The notes under the pieces are model-generated. The model did no database searches. It saw nothing but the letters and a program-made list of their open reading frames with translations, and had not been told where the DNA came from. The position numbers and the translations under genes are program-made. Of a stretch of DNA of 64,000 nucleotides, positions 31,752 to 40,230 are shown piece by piece. This DNA comes from Micromonospora alfalfae. Lineage in GTDB: Bacteria > Actinomycetota > Actinomycetes > Mycobacteriales > Micromonosporaceae. The DNA is taken from the NCBI RefSeq assembly GCF_022230925.1, contig NZ_JAKKFH010000018.1, forward strand, positions 122,629 through 186,628, written 5' to 3'. Position 1 is the first letter of the stretch. Each line of letters begins with the position of its first letter.

Positions 31752-33422
31752 CTACGCCGGTGTGGACGCGGCCAGTGTCTCAGCCGGTGCCAGCTCCCGG
31801 CGGGCGGCGGTCAGGAACGCCTCGGCGTACGCCTCGGCCGGGAAGTCGCCCAGGTAGCGGCGACGGGTGGCCCAGCGGGCCTCGGCCAGCGGGTCGGTGT
31901 CCAGCAGTGCGCTCAGCACCTCGTCCACGTTGGACATGTCCCGACGCAACACGTAACCCGACCCGGCCAGCGGGAACCGCTCCACGAACCGGTCGCCCTC
32001 GTCGCCCATGTCGGTGACCGCGTACGGCTTGCCGGAGTAGAGGAAGTCCGAGATCACGCCGGACACGTCGGAGACCAGCGCGTCGGCGGAGTTGACGCAC
32101 TCGGTCAGGCTCAGCTTCCGAGCCGACGCGCCGACCACGTGCTGGCGGCCGGTGCGGGCCCGGTCGGCGACGAGCAGCTCGGTCAGGCGGCCCAGTTGGC
32201 GGGCCGACGCCGGGTTCTGCGTGGTGTACGGGTGGGCTCGCAGGATCACCGTCGCGCCGCGCTCCAACAGTCGGCGCAGCAGGCTTTCGGCCACCGGCAG
32301 CGAGCAGTAGTCGGCGTCGGCGTTGTGCCCGGTCCAGGTTGGCGTGTAGAGCACGGTCGGGTGCGCCAACCCTCTTGCCGGCTCCGGGCGTACGTCGATC
32401 GACTCGACCTGTGGGCGACCCACCACCACGAACTTGTCCGCCGGGATCTGCACTCCGGCGCGGGCGTACCTGTCGATCGCCGCCTGCCCGGCCACGAAGA
32501 TCCGGTCGAAGATCCCCGACACCGGGTTGGCGCTCGGCGCCTTGTCGCTGTCGCCGTGGTGCAGCTGGATGTGGGTGAGCTGGGTGAAGCGGACACAGTG
32601 GCTGTTCTTCGCACCGTGGTTGACGTAGAACGCCGCCCGCAGGGTCGGCACCAACGCCTCGTCCAGCGCCCCCAGGGTGGGGCAGTAGACCACCGGCGCG
32701 TCGGTGGCCGCCGCGATCGGGGCCAGGAACTCCGGCTCACGCAGCACGACCAGGAACGGCCGGCCGATCCGTTGCAGATACGGCAGCCACATGGTGACCT
32801 GGTATTCCGAGCCGGGAGGCGCGGAGAAGTAGAGCAGGAATTCCGGCTGGTGCCGGCGCAGCGCGGCGGCCACCGACCCGCCCCCGGACCGTGGGCGGAA
32901 CCGTCGCCGGGCGAGGTCCAGAGCGACCGCACCGGCGCCCGCGCCGACCAGCAGGCTGGCGGCCAGGGCCACACCGGCCGGCAGGGCGAGCGCGGCGGCG
33001 AGCGCCACGGCGGCGAGCAGCCCGAGCAGGGCCGTGCCGAGCCGGTCGGCGATCAGTGGCGTCCAGGCGCGTACCGGAAGGTTGGCCGCCCGGATCTCCA
33101 GAGCACCGGCGGTGCGCAGCGGCCCCACCAGCAGCACCAGCCCCAGCAGGACCAGCCCGGTGGCGACAAGCGCGAGGTCGAGCCCGTCGTCCAGCCGCCG
33201 GGAGTAACCGACCAGGATCGCCGCGGCGATCAACGCGGTCTCCGCCACCAGGTCGGCGCTGGGCCGGATCCGCTGCTCGGCGGCCGAGGCGGCCAGCGCG
33301 GCGACCGCCAACGCCAGCCCCCAGCCGGTGGCGCCGGTCAGCGCCAGCACGACAAAGGCCAGCACTGCCAACCCGGTGGTCAGGCACCGGGCGGCCAGCT
33401 TTCGGACCAGGTCGCCGCGCAT
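31752..33422 (-). CDS. TagF-like CDP-glycerol/ribitol phosphotransferase with membrane domain
   Basis: This 556-aa fusion has about six hydrophobic segments in residues 1-180, followed by a glycerophosphotransferase domain (Glyphos_transf/TagF type). Characteristic elements are HHGDSDKAPSANPVS, corresponding to the TagF HG-x-P-x-K loop, YTPTWTGH and ILRAHPYT, and ALVSDVSGVISDFLYSGKPYAV. It would polymerise or prime a phosphodiester wall polymer from a CDP-polyol. It sits 33 bases downstream of the TarI-SDR fusion, which could make that CDP-polyol. A paralogue is at 40231. The HGDSDK variant of the motif is unusual. Confidence 0.8.
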   Translation of the reverse strand: MRGDLVRKLAARCLTTGLAVLAFVVLALTGATGWGLALAVAALAASAAEQRIRPSADLVAETALIAAAILVGYSRRLDDGLDLALVATGLVLLGLVLLVGPLRTAGALEIRAANLPVRAWTPLIADRLGTALLGLLAAVALAAALALPAGVALAASLLVGAGAGAVALDLARRRFRPRSGGGSVAAALRRHQPEFLLYFSAPPGSEYQVTMWLPYLQRIGRPFLVVLREPEFLAPIAAATDAPVVYCPTLGALDEALVPTLRAAFYVNHGAKNSHCVRFTQLTHIQLHHGDSDKAPSANPVSGIFDRIFVAGQAAIDRYARAGVQIPADKFVVVGRPQVESIDVRPEPARGLAHPTVLYTPTWTGHNADADYCSLPVAESLLRRLLERGATVILRAHPYTTQNPASARQLGRLTELLVADRARTGRQHVVGASARKLSLTECVNSADALVSDVSGVISDFLYSGKPYAVTDMGDEGDRFVERFPLAGSGYVLRRDMSNVDEVLSALLDTDPLAEARWATRRRYLGDFPAEAYAEAFLTAARRELAPAETLAASTPA

Positions 33423-33455
33423 GTCGCTCCGTTCGTGGTTCCGCAGCCGTCGACG

Positions 33456-34973
33456 TCAGTTGGTGGACGTCGCGCCGGCCGGTGCCTCGACCCGACCCGA
33501 CCCGGACTGCGTCGGCACGCTCGGCGTGGGCCCGTCGCCGGGCGCCCGGCGTACGTCGATCACCTGACCGGTCAGGTCGGAGATCAGCACGTCCAGCGAC
33601 GACTGGGCGACGGCCTCCGCGGCGAGCAGGGTGTGCTCCGGCTCCTCGCCGAAGGCCCGCGTCCGCATCGGGGTGGCGGTGCGCTCCGGGTTGATGCAGT
33701 TGACGCGGACGCCCACGTCGGCCCACTCGTCGGCGAGCGCCTGGGTGAGGTTGACCAGGGCGGCCTTGGTGGCCGAGTAGAGCGCGTAGCGGGCCCGGCC
33801 CCGGGTGTAGGAGCTGGAGGTGTAGAGCAGCAACTGGCCCTTGGTCTGCTGGAGGTACGGAAGGGCCTGGCGGGCGATGGTCACCGGGCCGACGAAGTTG
33901 ACCTGGAGCAGCCGGTCCATGGTCTCCTCGTCCATCTCGGCGAGGGCGCCCTTCTCCAGGATGCCGGCGGTGACCACCACGTGGTCGATCCGGCCGGTGG
34001 CCTCGAAGGCGGTCGTCAGCGCGGCCTCGACGTCCTCGGCCCGCTCCACGTGGGTGCCCGTGCTGGAACGGCTGAACGGGAAGACCTGGGCGCCGTAGCG
34101 CCGGGCCAGCTCGGTCAACTCGTGGCCGATGCCGTAGCTGCCGCCGAACACCACGATGGTCCGGCCGGTCAGCTCCTCGCTGTAGCTGCGGTGGTCGGTG
34201 AGTCGGGGCGCCTGCGCGGCGGCGAGCTGGAAGAGCTTGTCCGCCAGGTGCACGTCGACCGGGTGGGTGACCTTGATGTTCTCGTCCGAACCGTCGATCA
34301 CCTTGATCGGGGTGCCGGGCAGGTAGCGCAGCACCACGCCACAGTCGTCGGTGGCGGCGAAGTCCGGGTCGTCCTCGGCGATCTGGTACGCCGCGCGGAT
34401 CGTGGGGGAGCGGAACGCCTGCGGGGTCTGACCACGGCGCAGCCGGGAGCGCACCGGGATGTCGGTGATGCAGTCGTTCTCGTCGACCTGGATGATCGTG
34501 TCCGCGGAGGGGATTGCCACGTCCACGGCGTCGTAGCTCCAGAGCGCGTTGACGCACTCGCGCACGATCCGGCCGCTGAGCAGCGGGCGCACCGCGTCGT
34601 GGAAGAGGATGTTGCAGTCTTCCGGGCCGACAGCGTCCAGCGCGATCCGGGTGGTGGCGTTGCGGGTGTCACCGCCCTCGATCACCTTGGTGACCTTGCG
34701 CAGGCCGGCCTTCTCGACGATCTGCTGGGCGTCCTCGAGGTGGCCGGTGGCCATCAGCACGATGATCTCGTCGATCTCCGGTGCCGCCTCGAAGACCGCC
34801 AGGGTGTGCTCGATGATCGGCTTACCGGCGATCTTCAGCAGCTGCTTCGGGATGCCGAGGCCCAGTCGGGTCCCGGTGCCGCCGGCCAGAACCACCGCCA
34901 CTGTCCGTGCGGGCCGCCACGGTGTCGGGGTCTCCGCTTCGGCGTCCGGGCCAGGGGTCTGGTCCTGCGTCAT
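33456..34973 (-). CDS. Ribitol-5-P cytidylyltransferase fused to SDR (TarI-SDR)
   Basis: This bifunctional 505-aa protein resembles Bcs1/Acs1 enzymes. The N-terminal half (about 20-255) is an IspD/TarI cytidylyltransferase with VVLAGGTGTRLGLGIPKQLL, FHDAVRPLLS and ATDDCGVV. The C-terminal half (about 265-490) is an SDR: VFGGSYGIGHEL, VVTAGI, LLYTSSSYTRG, YALYSATKAALVN. Together they would reduce ribulose-5-P and make CDP-ribitol. The final 30 residues are a Pro/Ser tail. The exact polyol is inferred from the family. A GTTAAC-bearing inverted repeat lies just upstream. Confidence 0.85.
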   Translation of the reverse strand: MTQDQTPGPDAEAETPTPWRPARTVAVVLAGGTGTRLGLGIPKQLLKIAGKPIIEHTLAVFEAAPEIDEIIVLMATGHLEDAQQIVEKAGLRKVTKVIEGGDTRNATTRIALDAVGPEDCNILFHDAVRPLLSGRIVRECVNALWSYDAVDVAIPSADTIIQVDENDCITDIPVRSRLRRGQTPQAFRSPTIRAAYQIAEDDPDFAATDDCGVVLRYLPGTPIKVIDGSDENIKVTHPVDVHLADKLFQLAAAQAPRLTDHRSYSEELTGRTIVVFGGSYGIGHELTELARRYGAQVFPFSRSSTGTHVERAEDVEAALTTAFEATGRIDHVVVTAGILEKGALAEMDEETMDRLLQVNFVGPVTIARQALPYLQQTKGQLLLYTSSSYTRGRARYALYSATKAALVNLTQALADEWADVGVRVNCINPERTATPMRTRAFGEEPEHTLLAAEAVAQSSLDVLISDLTGQVIDVRRAPGDGPTPSVPTQSGSGRVEAPAGATSTN

Positions 34974-34997
34974 TGCCGGATCCTCACTCTCAGGGAT

Positions 34998-35046
34998 GCG
35001 TTAACGGAAGGTTCCGCCCGAGCGGCGACGGAATGAACCTTAACGC
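34998..35046. promoter_or_regulatory. Inverted repeat with GTTAAC upstream of TarI-SDR gene
   Basis: GCGTTAACGGAAGGTTC (34998-35014) faces GAACCTTAACGC (35035-35046), complementary apart from a 5-base insert in the left arm. It ends 25 bases upstream of the minus-strand start at 34973. A related GGAAGGTTAACGCC occurs at 25376. It may be a promoter or operator. Confidence 0.4.
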
Positions 35047-35119
35047 GCGGACCGCGTCGCCCCAACGCGGGCGACGCGGTCCTCGGGTGCCATGTCGGCG
35101 CTGGACGTTCGGCGGAACT

Positions 35120-35938
35120 CTACTTGCTGTTCGCGTACGCCTCGTACGCCCGGATGACCTCGTCGGTGGGGCCATCCATCCGGATGACGCCCGATTCCAG
35201 CCAGATCGTCCGTTCGCAGGTGTCCCGTACGGAGGAGAGCTGGTGGCTGACCAGGAACACCGTTCCCGCGCCCTCCCGCAGCTCCCGCACCCGCTGCTCG
35301 CTGCGCTTACGGAAGCCCTTGTCGCCGGTGGCCAGCGCCTCGTCGATGAGCAGCACGTCGTGCTTCTTGGCGGCGGCGATGGAGAACCGCAGCCGGGCCG
35401 CCATGCCCGACGAGTACGTCCGCATCGGCAGGCTGGCGAAGTCACCCCGCTCGTTGATCCCGGAGAAGTCGATGATCCCCGCGGCCTGTTTGGCAACGTC
35501 GTCGGGGTGCATGCCCATGGCCAGGCACCCGAGGACGACGTTGCGTTCGCCGGAGAGGTCGTTGAGCAGGGCGGCGTTGACGCCCAGCAGCGACGGCTGC
35601 CCCTGGGTGTGGATGGCGCCCCGGTTCACCGGCAGCAGACCGGCGATGGCCCGCAGAATTGTGGACTTGCCGGAGCCGTTGCTGCCGATCAGCCCGATCG
35701 CCTCACCCCGGTACGCGGTGAAGGAGATGCCCTTGACCGCGTGCACCTCCCGGACGTTCGGCGCATGGGTGCGCTTGACCAGCCGGCGCAGCGCTGCCAC
35801 CGGCGTGGTGCCACCGGCGGCGCCCTGGTGCACCCGGTAGATGATGTGCGCGTCGTCCACGACCACTGTCGGGATGCGCTCCTGGGTGCGGGTCATCGTC
35901 GCGCTCGCCTCGGTGGGGGCGTCGAAGTGATCAACCAC
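35120..35938 (-). CDS. tagH: ABC transporter ATPase, TagH/polysaccharide exporter
   Basis: This 272-aa ATPase of the polysaccharide or teichoic acid exporter class has Walker A GSNGSGKST, the signature YSSGMAARLRFS, Walker B LLIDEALATGD, and H-loop VSHQ. N-terminal YRVHQG belongs to the extended nucleotide-binding type. GTG 35938 is chosen because AGGAG lies 7 bases upstream, and it overlaps the permease stop by 8 bases. With the permease it would export the lipid-linked polymer. Confidence 0.9.
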   Translation of the reverse strand: MVDHFDAPTEASATMTRTQERIPTVVVDDAHIIYRVHQGAAGGTTPVAALRRLVKRTHAPNVREVHAVKGISFTAYRGEAIGLIGSNGSGKSTILRAIAGLLPVNRGAIHTQGQPSLLGVNAALLNDLSGERNVVLGCLAMGMHPDDVAKQAAGIIDFSGINERGDFASLPMRTYSSGMAARLRFSIAAAKKHDVLLIDEALATGDKGFRKRSEQRVRELREGAGTVFLVSHQLSSVRDTCERTIWLESGVIRMDGPTDEVIRAYEAYANSK

Positions 35939-36824
35939 GGCCGTACTCCTGTTCGCCGCGCCAGAAGTAGATGAAACCGCCGATGCCGGCGACCAGCGCC
36001 CAACCGGCGCCGACCAGCCAGAGCTGGGCCAGCGACTCGTTGAGCAGCGGCGCCTCCTCGAGCAGCGCGTACCGCGCCAGCTCGATGTAGACCAGCAGCG
36101 GGTTGTACTGCACAAGGGTCGTCGCCCAGCCGGGCAGCCGGTCGAAGAGGCTGACGCTGTAGAGGACGCCGGAGCCGTACATCCAGGTCCGCATGATGAA
36201 CGGCATGACCTGCTTCAGGTCGCTCGACTTGGCGCCCAGCCGGGCCACCAGCAGCACCACGCCGGCGTTGAACACCGCCTGCAGCAGCAGCGCCGGCACC
36301 AGCAGCAGCCACTCCCAGGTGAGCGGCTCGCCGGTGACCAGCACGATGCCGACCAGCACCACCATCGAGGCCAGCAGTTGCTGGAACTGGGTGATCGTGG
36401 TGGACAGCGGCAGGCTGGCCCGGGGGAAGTGCAGCGCCCGGATCAGCCCGAGGTTGCTGCTGATCGACTGGGTGCCGGCCAGGACCGCGCTCTGGGTGAA
36501 GTTGAAGATGAACAACCCGGTGGTCAGGTAGGCGATGAAGTTCGGGATGCTGTTCTGTGCGAGCACCACCCCGAAGATCAGGTAGTAGACCGCCGCGTTG
36601 GTCAGCGGGGTGAGCACCTGCCAGAGCTGACCCAGCTTGGCGTTGCTGTACGAGGCGACGAGCTTGGCGTTGGCGTACGCGGCGATGAAGTGCCGGTAGG
36701 CCCAGAGTCGGCGGCTGTACTCGACGAGGCTGGGTCGCTCACCGGCGACCCGTAGCCCGTGCCGAGCGGCCAGCTGCGCCTGGGTCAGGCCCGTGTCGGG
36801 GTCGACCAGCGCGGTGGTGGCCAT
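35931..36824 (-). CDS. tagG: ABC-2 permease, TagG/polysaccharide exporter
   Basis: This 297-aa permease has six hydrophobic segments in the ABC-2 membrane pattern. The cytoplasmic N-terminus bears YRHFIAAYANAKLVASYSNAKLGQLWQVLTP, typical of TagG/Wzm. It ends with GEQEYGRG overlapping tagH. ATG 36824 is the start. It is divergent from the TetR-family regulator, so it may be its target. Confidence 0.9.
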   Translation of the reverse strand: MATTALVDPDTGLTQAQLAARHGLRVAGERPSLVEYSRRLWAYRHFIAAYANAKLVASYSNAKLGQLWQVLTPLTNAAVYYLIFGVVLAQNSIPNFIAYLTTGLFIFNFTQSAVLAGTQSISSNLGLIRALHFPRASLPLSTTITQFQQLLASMVVLVGIVLVTGEPLTWEWLLLVPALLLQAVFNAGVVLLVARLGAKSSDLKQVMPFIMRTWMYGSGVLYSVSLFDRLPGWATTLVQYNPLLVYIELARYALLEEAPLLNESLAQLWLVGAGWALVAGIGGFIYFWRGEQEYGRG

Positions 36825-36946
36825 GGAAATGGCGCTCCGATCTTTCGTGCAGACGGGGGTTGCTCGCGACGATCGAATCCTAGTGGGAAATTTGCGCGGG
36901 GCGCCGCCTCGTCGCTGCGAGGACAGTAGTCCGAAACACGTCGGGA

Positions 36947-36967
36947 CGCAACCGTACCGTCGTTGCG
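36947..36967. promoter_or_regulatory. Candidate TetR operator, 6-9-6 dyad
   Basis: CGCAAC and GTTGCG flank a 9-base spacer in the tagG-TetR divergent region, 37 bases before the regulator start. Size and symmetry fit a TetR-dimer site. A GGACAG/CTGTCC pair lies nearby at 36921 and 36973. The role is inferred. Confidence 0.45.
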
Positions 36968-37004
36968 CTACGCTGTCCGGCGTGACCTGCGATAAGAGCC
37001 CTCG

Positions 37005-37643
37005 ATGACCACCGAAAAGAGGCGGGCGCCGGCCGGCGCCGCGGTGCTGCGTGACGAGATCACCACGGCGATCCGCCGGGCACTGATGCAGGAGCTCGCC
37101 GCGGTCGGCTACGGCCGGCTCTCCATCGAGGCGGTGGCCCGGCGGGCCGGCGTCAGCAAGACGGCGATCTACCGACGGTGGAGCTCGAAGCTCGACCTGG
37201 TGCTGGAGGTCGTCGCCGCTGCGGCACACGGCAAGCTCCCCGCACTGGACACCGGCACGCTGCGCGGTGACCTCGCGCTGCTGTTCCAGGCGGTGGCGCA
37301 CGCGCTGCGCCACCCACTGGCGTCGCAGATCATTCCGGATCTCCTGGCCGAGGCGGCGCGCAACCCCAGCATCGACGCGACACTGCGTCAGGTGCTGCAC
37401 GCCCGGCAGCAGGAGATCGGCGGTCACCTGGTCACCCGGGCCGTGCAACGTGGCGAACTGCCCGCCGACACGGAGCTGGACGCCGCCGTCGACCTCATCG
37501 TGGGGCCGCTCTACTGGCGGCTCGCCATCGCCCGTCTCCCACTCACCGACGGCTACCTCGACAATCTTGTCGAATCAGTGGCGGCCGGGCTGGGCGCCGA
37601 CAGCGCGCTGCCCCGTCCCCGGGCGGCCCCGGTCTCCGGCTGA
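37005..37643 (+). CDS. TetR-family transcriptional regulator
   Basis: This 212-aa repressor-type protein has an N-terminal helix-turn-helix (LSIEAVARRAGVSKTAIYRRW) and the C-terminal TetR_C-like ligand domain (LASQIIPDLLAEAARNPS). It starts at ATG 37005. The neighbouring divergent tagG/tagH operon and its dyad suggest local control. The ligand is unknown. Confidence 0.85.
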   Translation: MTTEKRRAPAGAAVLRDEITTAIRRALMQELAAVGYGRLSIEAVARRAGVSKTAIYRRWSSKLDLVLEVVAAAAHGKLPALDTGTLRGDLALLFQAVAHALRHPLASQIIPDLLAEAARNPSIDATLRQVLHARQQEIGGHLVTRAVQRGELPADTELDAAVDLIVGPLYWRLAIARLPLTDGYLDNLVESVAAGLGADSALPRPRAAPVSG

Positions 37644-37768
37644 CCACGCCCGCGACACCCCACCACACGGAAAATGGTTCGGCTACCGGTCTCCGCTACG
37701 CTGCCCCATTGACACCCGGCCGTAACCGTGCCGAAGCCCGCCCTGCTCCCCAGATGAGAAGGACACCC

Positions 37769-39874
37769 GTGGCCAACGTCGACAGCATCGCCGTCGCGCC
37801 CACCGGTTCGGACCCGGCACCGAGGTCCGACCAGGCTCCCCAGCCCTCCAACGGCACCGGCCGGGCCCCGACGGCCCGGGTCCGCGCGCTGGTCGCGGCC
37901 GCCCCGGTGCTGCTCACCGATGGCGCCGTGGTGGCGTTCGCGCTCTGGACCGTTCTCTACCACCTGGCCTTCCTGTTCGGCCTGGCGCCGTCGGCGACGT
38001 TCCTGATCTGGGTCGGCGGCTGCCTGGTGGTGCTCGCGGGTTGGCTGTGGCGCCGCCGCCGGGGCCGTACGTCTTCCGCCGCTGGTGGTCCTGCTGATCA
38101 GGAGGTCGTCGAGGGCGCCGCCCCGACGTATCCGCGTCCGCTGTTCGCAGTGGTGCTCGGCGCGGGCACGGTCGCCGCGGTCACGGCGGGGCTGACCACC
38201 GTCAACGACGGCGTCGGGGACGGAATCCCCTGGTGGATCCCCGGTGGCTTCGGCGCTGTCGCCGCGGCGGGGGCCATGTTCCTCGTCCGACGTCGCTGGC
38301 TCGCCACCCCGGCCGGCGACGCCCCGGCGGCCGCCGCGACCCCGCTCTCGTCGGCGTACGCGGTGATCGTTGCTGTCCTGGCCGCGATCTCGGGGCTCTT
38401 CTTCGCGCGCAACTCCGTCGACGACGCCTTCTTCCTCGGTAAGTCGGTCTGGGTGGCCGAACGCGACGAGGTGCCGCTGCGGGATTTCCTGTTCACCGAC
38501 GGCGTCGCACCGGCGATGAACTCCCAGCCGCCTGTGCCCTCGATCGAGGTCTTCTACGGCGCCTTTGCCCACGTCTTCCACCTGCACGCCGCCTCCGCCA
38601 CGTGGTTCATCGTGACGCCGGTCATGTCTGTCCTGGCGGTGCTCGCCCTGTGGCGGCTGGTGCAGCGCTGGGCGCCGCGCCGCGCCGTGCTCGCCTTCAG
38701 CGTCGCTGTGGCCTACCTCTACCTGGTCGCCGGCGAGGACGCTGCCCTCGGCACCTTCCACCTGACCAGGCTGCACCAGGGCAAGACCATGTTCGTGGCG
38801 GCGGTCGTTCCGCTGATGTGGGTCTACCTGACCGAGTGGTTCGACTCGCGTTCCCGCCGAGGGCTGATCCTCATCGCAGCGCTCTCCATCGTGGCCACCG
38901 GCCTCTCCACCACCTCCGCGATCGTCCTTCCGCTGCTGGTCGGCGGCGCGGTGTTCGCGATGATGCTGGTCGGCCGTTGGCGGGACGCGATCCTGGCCGG
39001 GGCGGCCGCGCTGGTCTACCCCCTCGGCGCGACGGTCTGGTCGCGGCTCAACGCCGGCCCCATCACCGAGAACGCCGCCGCGGCCTTCTACGACGCTGAG
39101 GTCACCTACCGGCGGACCATCCTGTTCGGTGTGCTCGGCGTGATCGGTGGCCTGGCCCTGTGGCTCGGCCCCCTGGTCACTCGTCGGCGGACGCCCCAAC
39201 TGCTCGTCGCGGGCAGCACACTGGCGATGAGCGTGCTGCTCTTCCCCGGTGTCCTCGAGGCGCTCAACAGCCTGACCGGCATCGGCGTCGTGCTCTGGCG
39301 GATGCCGTGGATGTTCGCCCTCCCGGCGGTGATCGGCATCCTCTGCACCGTCGACCTGCCGCGCCTGCGGGCGTTCGGGAGCGCCGCGATCGCTGTGGCA
39401 CTGGTCGCTGGCTTCGCCGTCCTCGGCACGCCCATGTGGTCGCCGAAGAGCTATGTGACGGTGCACGAACAGCCGGTCTGGAAGCTGCCCCAGCAGCGCA
39501 AGTTGATCGTCTTCTGGATGACGCGGCTCGACCGGCCCGACGGCGTGGTGCTGGCCCCGTCCACCCTCATGCACACCGCCCCGATGGTGACCAGCAGGAT
39601 GCGGGTGGTCAGCCCCAACGACCGCTACCTGCCCGACTACGGCATCGACTCGCCGTTCGCCCAGGACCGGCTGAAGTTGGTGGCGCTCGCCAACGGCAAG
39701 CCGGAGCTCGCGCCGGTCTCTGAGTTGGCCGGCGCGATCGAGCGGCTCAATGTCACCACCATCTGTGTCTATTCGGGCAACCAGGTGGCCCGGGACCTGG
39801 CTCCGCAGCTGGGTTTCCAGCAGTTCGCCACCCGCAAGCGGCCGGGAGCGATGACCTGTTTCCGGCGCGGATGA
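37769..39874 (+). CDS. Large polytopic membrane protein, DUF6077-like
   Basis: This roughly 701-aa integral membrane protein has at least 12 hydrophobic segments. After the first four comes NSVDDAFFLGKSVWVAE, an acidic loop reminiscent of GT-C transferases, and a C-terminal soluble part ending TCFRRG. GTG 37769 is preceded by GAAGGA. Frames open earlier are less likely. Its role is probably in surface glycan assembly or lipid-linked sugar transfer, inferred from topology and the flanking teichoic genes. Confidence 0.65.
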   Translation: MANVDSIAVAPTGSDPAPRSDQAPQPSNGTGRAPTARVRALVAAAPVLLTDGAVVAFALWTVLYHLAFLFGLAPSATFLIWVGGCLVVLAGWLWRRRRGRTSSAAGGPADQEVVEGAAPTYPRPLFAVVLGAGTVAAVTAGLTTVNDGVGDGIPWWIPGGFGAVAAAGAMFLVRRRWLATPAGDAPAAAATPLSSAYAVIVAVLAAISGLFFARNSVDDAFFLGKSVWVAERDEVPLRDFLFTDGVAPAMNSQPPVPSIEVFYGAFAHVFHLHAASATWFIVTPVMSVLAVLALWRLVQRWAPRRAVLAFSVAVAYLYLVAGEDAALGTFHLTRLHQGKTMFVAAVVPLMWVYLTEWFDSRSRRGLILIAALSIVATGLSTTSAIVLPLLVGGAVFAMMLVGRWRDAILAGAAALVYPLGATVWSRLNAGPITENAAAAFYDAEVTYRRTILFGVLGVIGGLALWLGPLVTRRRTPQLLVAGSTLAMSVLLFPGVLEALNSLTGIGVVLWRMPWMFALPAVIGILCTVDLPRLRAFGSAAIAVALVAGFAVLGTPMWSPKSYVTVHEQPVWKLPQQRKLIVFWMTRLDRPDGVVLAPSTLMHTAPMVTSRMRVVSPNDRYLPDYGIDSPFAQDRLKLVALANGKPELAPVSELAGAIERLNVTTICVYSGNQVARDLAPQLGFQQFATRKRPGAMTCFRRG

Positions 39875-40230
39875 GGTCTGGCGCCCACCCCTCGTGCACA
39901 GCGCGTGGCGAGGCGCGCCGGACCGTACGGCTACCGAGTTTCTGACCGGAAAGGGCATTGATACCTGAGCGGCGTCCCGATGTCCCCTCGCGTTAAGGTC
40001 ATAGGTGCACGAGCGGCACGTAGGGGATGTGGTCACCGCCGTGCGGGCTGTGATGCGGGAGTTCAGACATGGGTTGAGGCTGCCAACTGTCGACAGCTGT
40101 CCAGTTCCGCAACAGTCACTCAAGGTGATGGGCGGCGAACCGGGCGCGACGCCTCAGTTTGTCCTCGTCGGGTTAAGCCGTGACGAATCCAGGCCCTGCC
40201 CGTAACCGATCTAGTAGGGAGCGAAATTCG
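39875..40230. promoter_or_regulatory. Leader region upstream of second TagF-like gene
   Basis: This 356-base gap contains GCGTTAAGG (39990-39998) and GGGTTAAGC (40171-40179), related to the GTTAAC sites elsewhere. A 66-codon frame from GTG 40005 to 40205 with no known motif overlaps the alternative TagF start at 40180. I see no clear RNA structure. The promoter position is unproven. Confidence 0.3.

Noticed and set aside
32139..35036. 965-codon plus-strand open frame opposite TagF1 and TarI-SDR
   Set aside because: It is composed of Gly/Arg/Val-rich nonsense and opposes two clear protein families.
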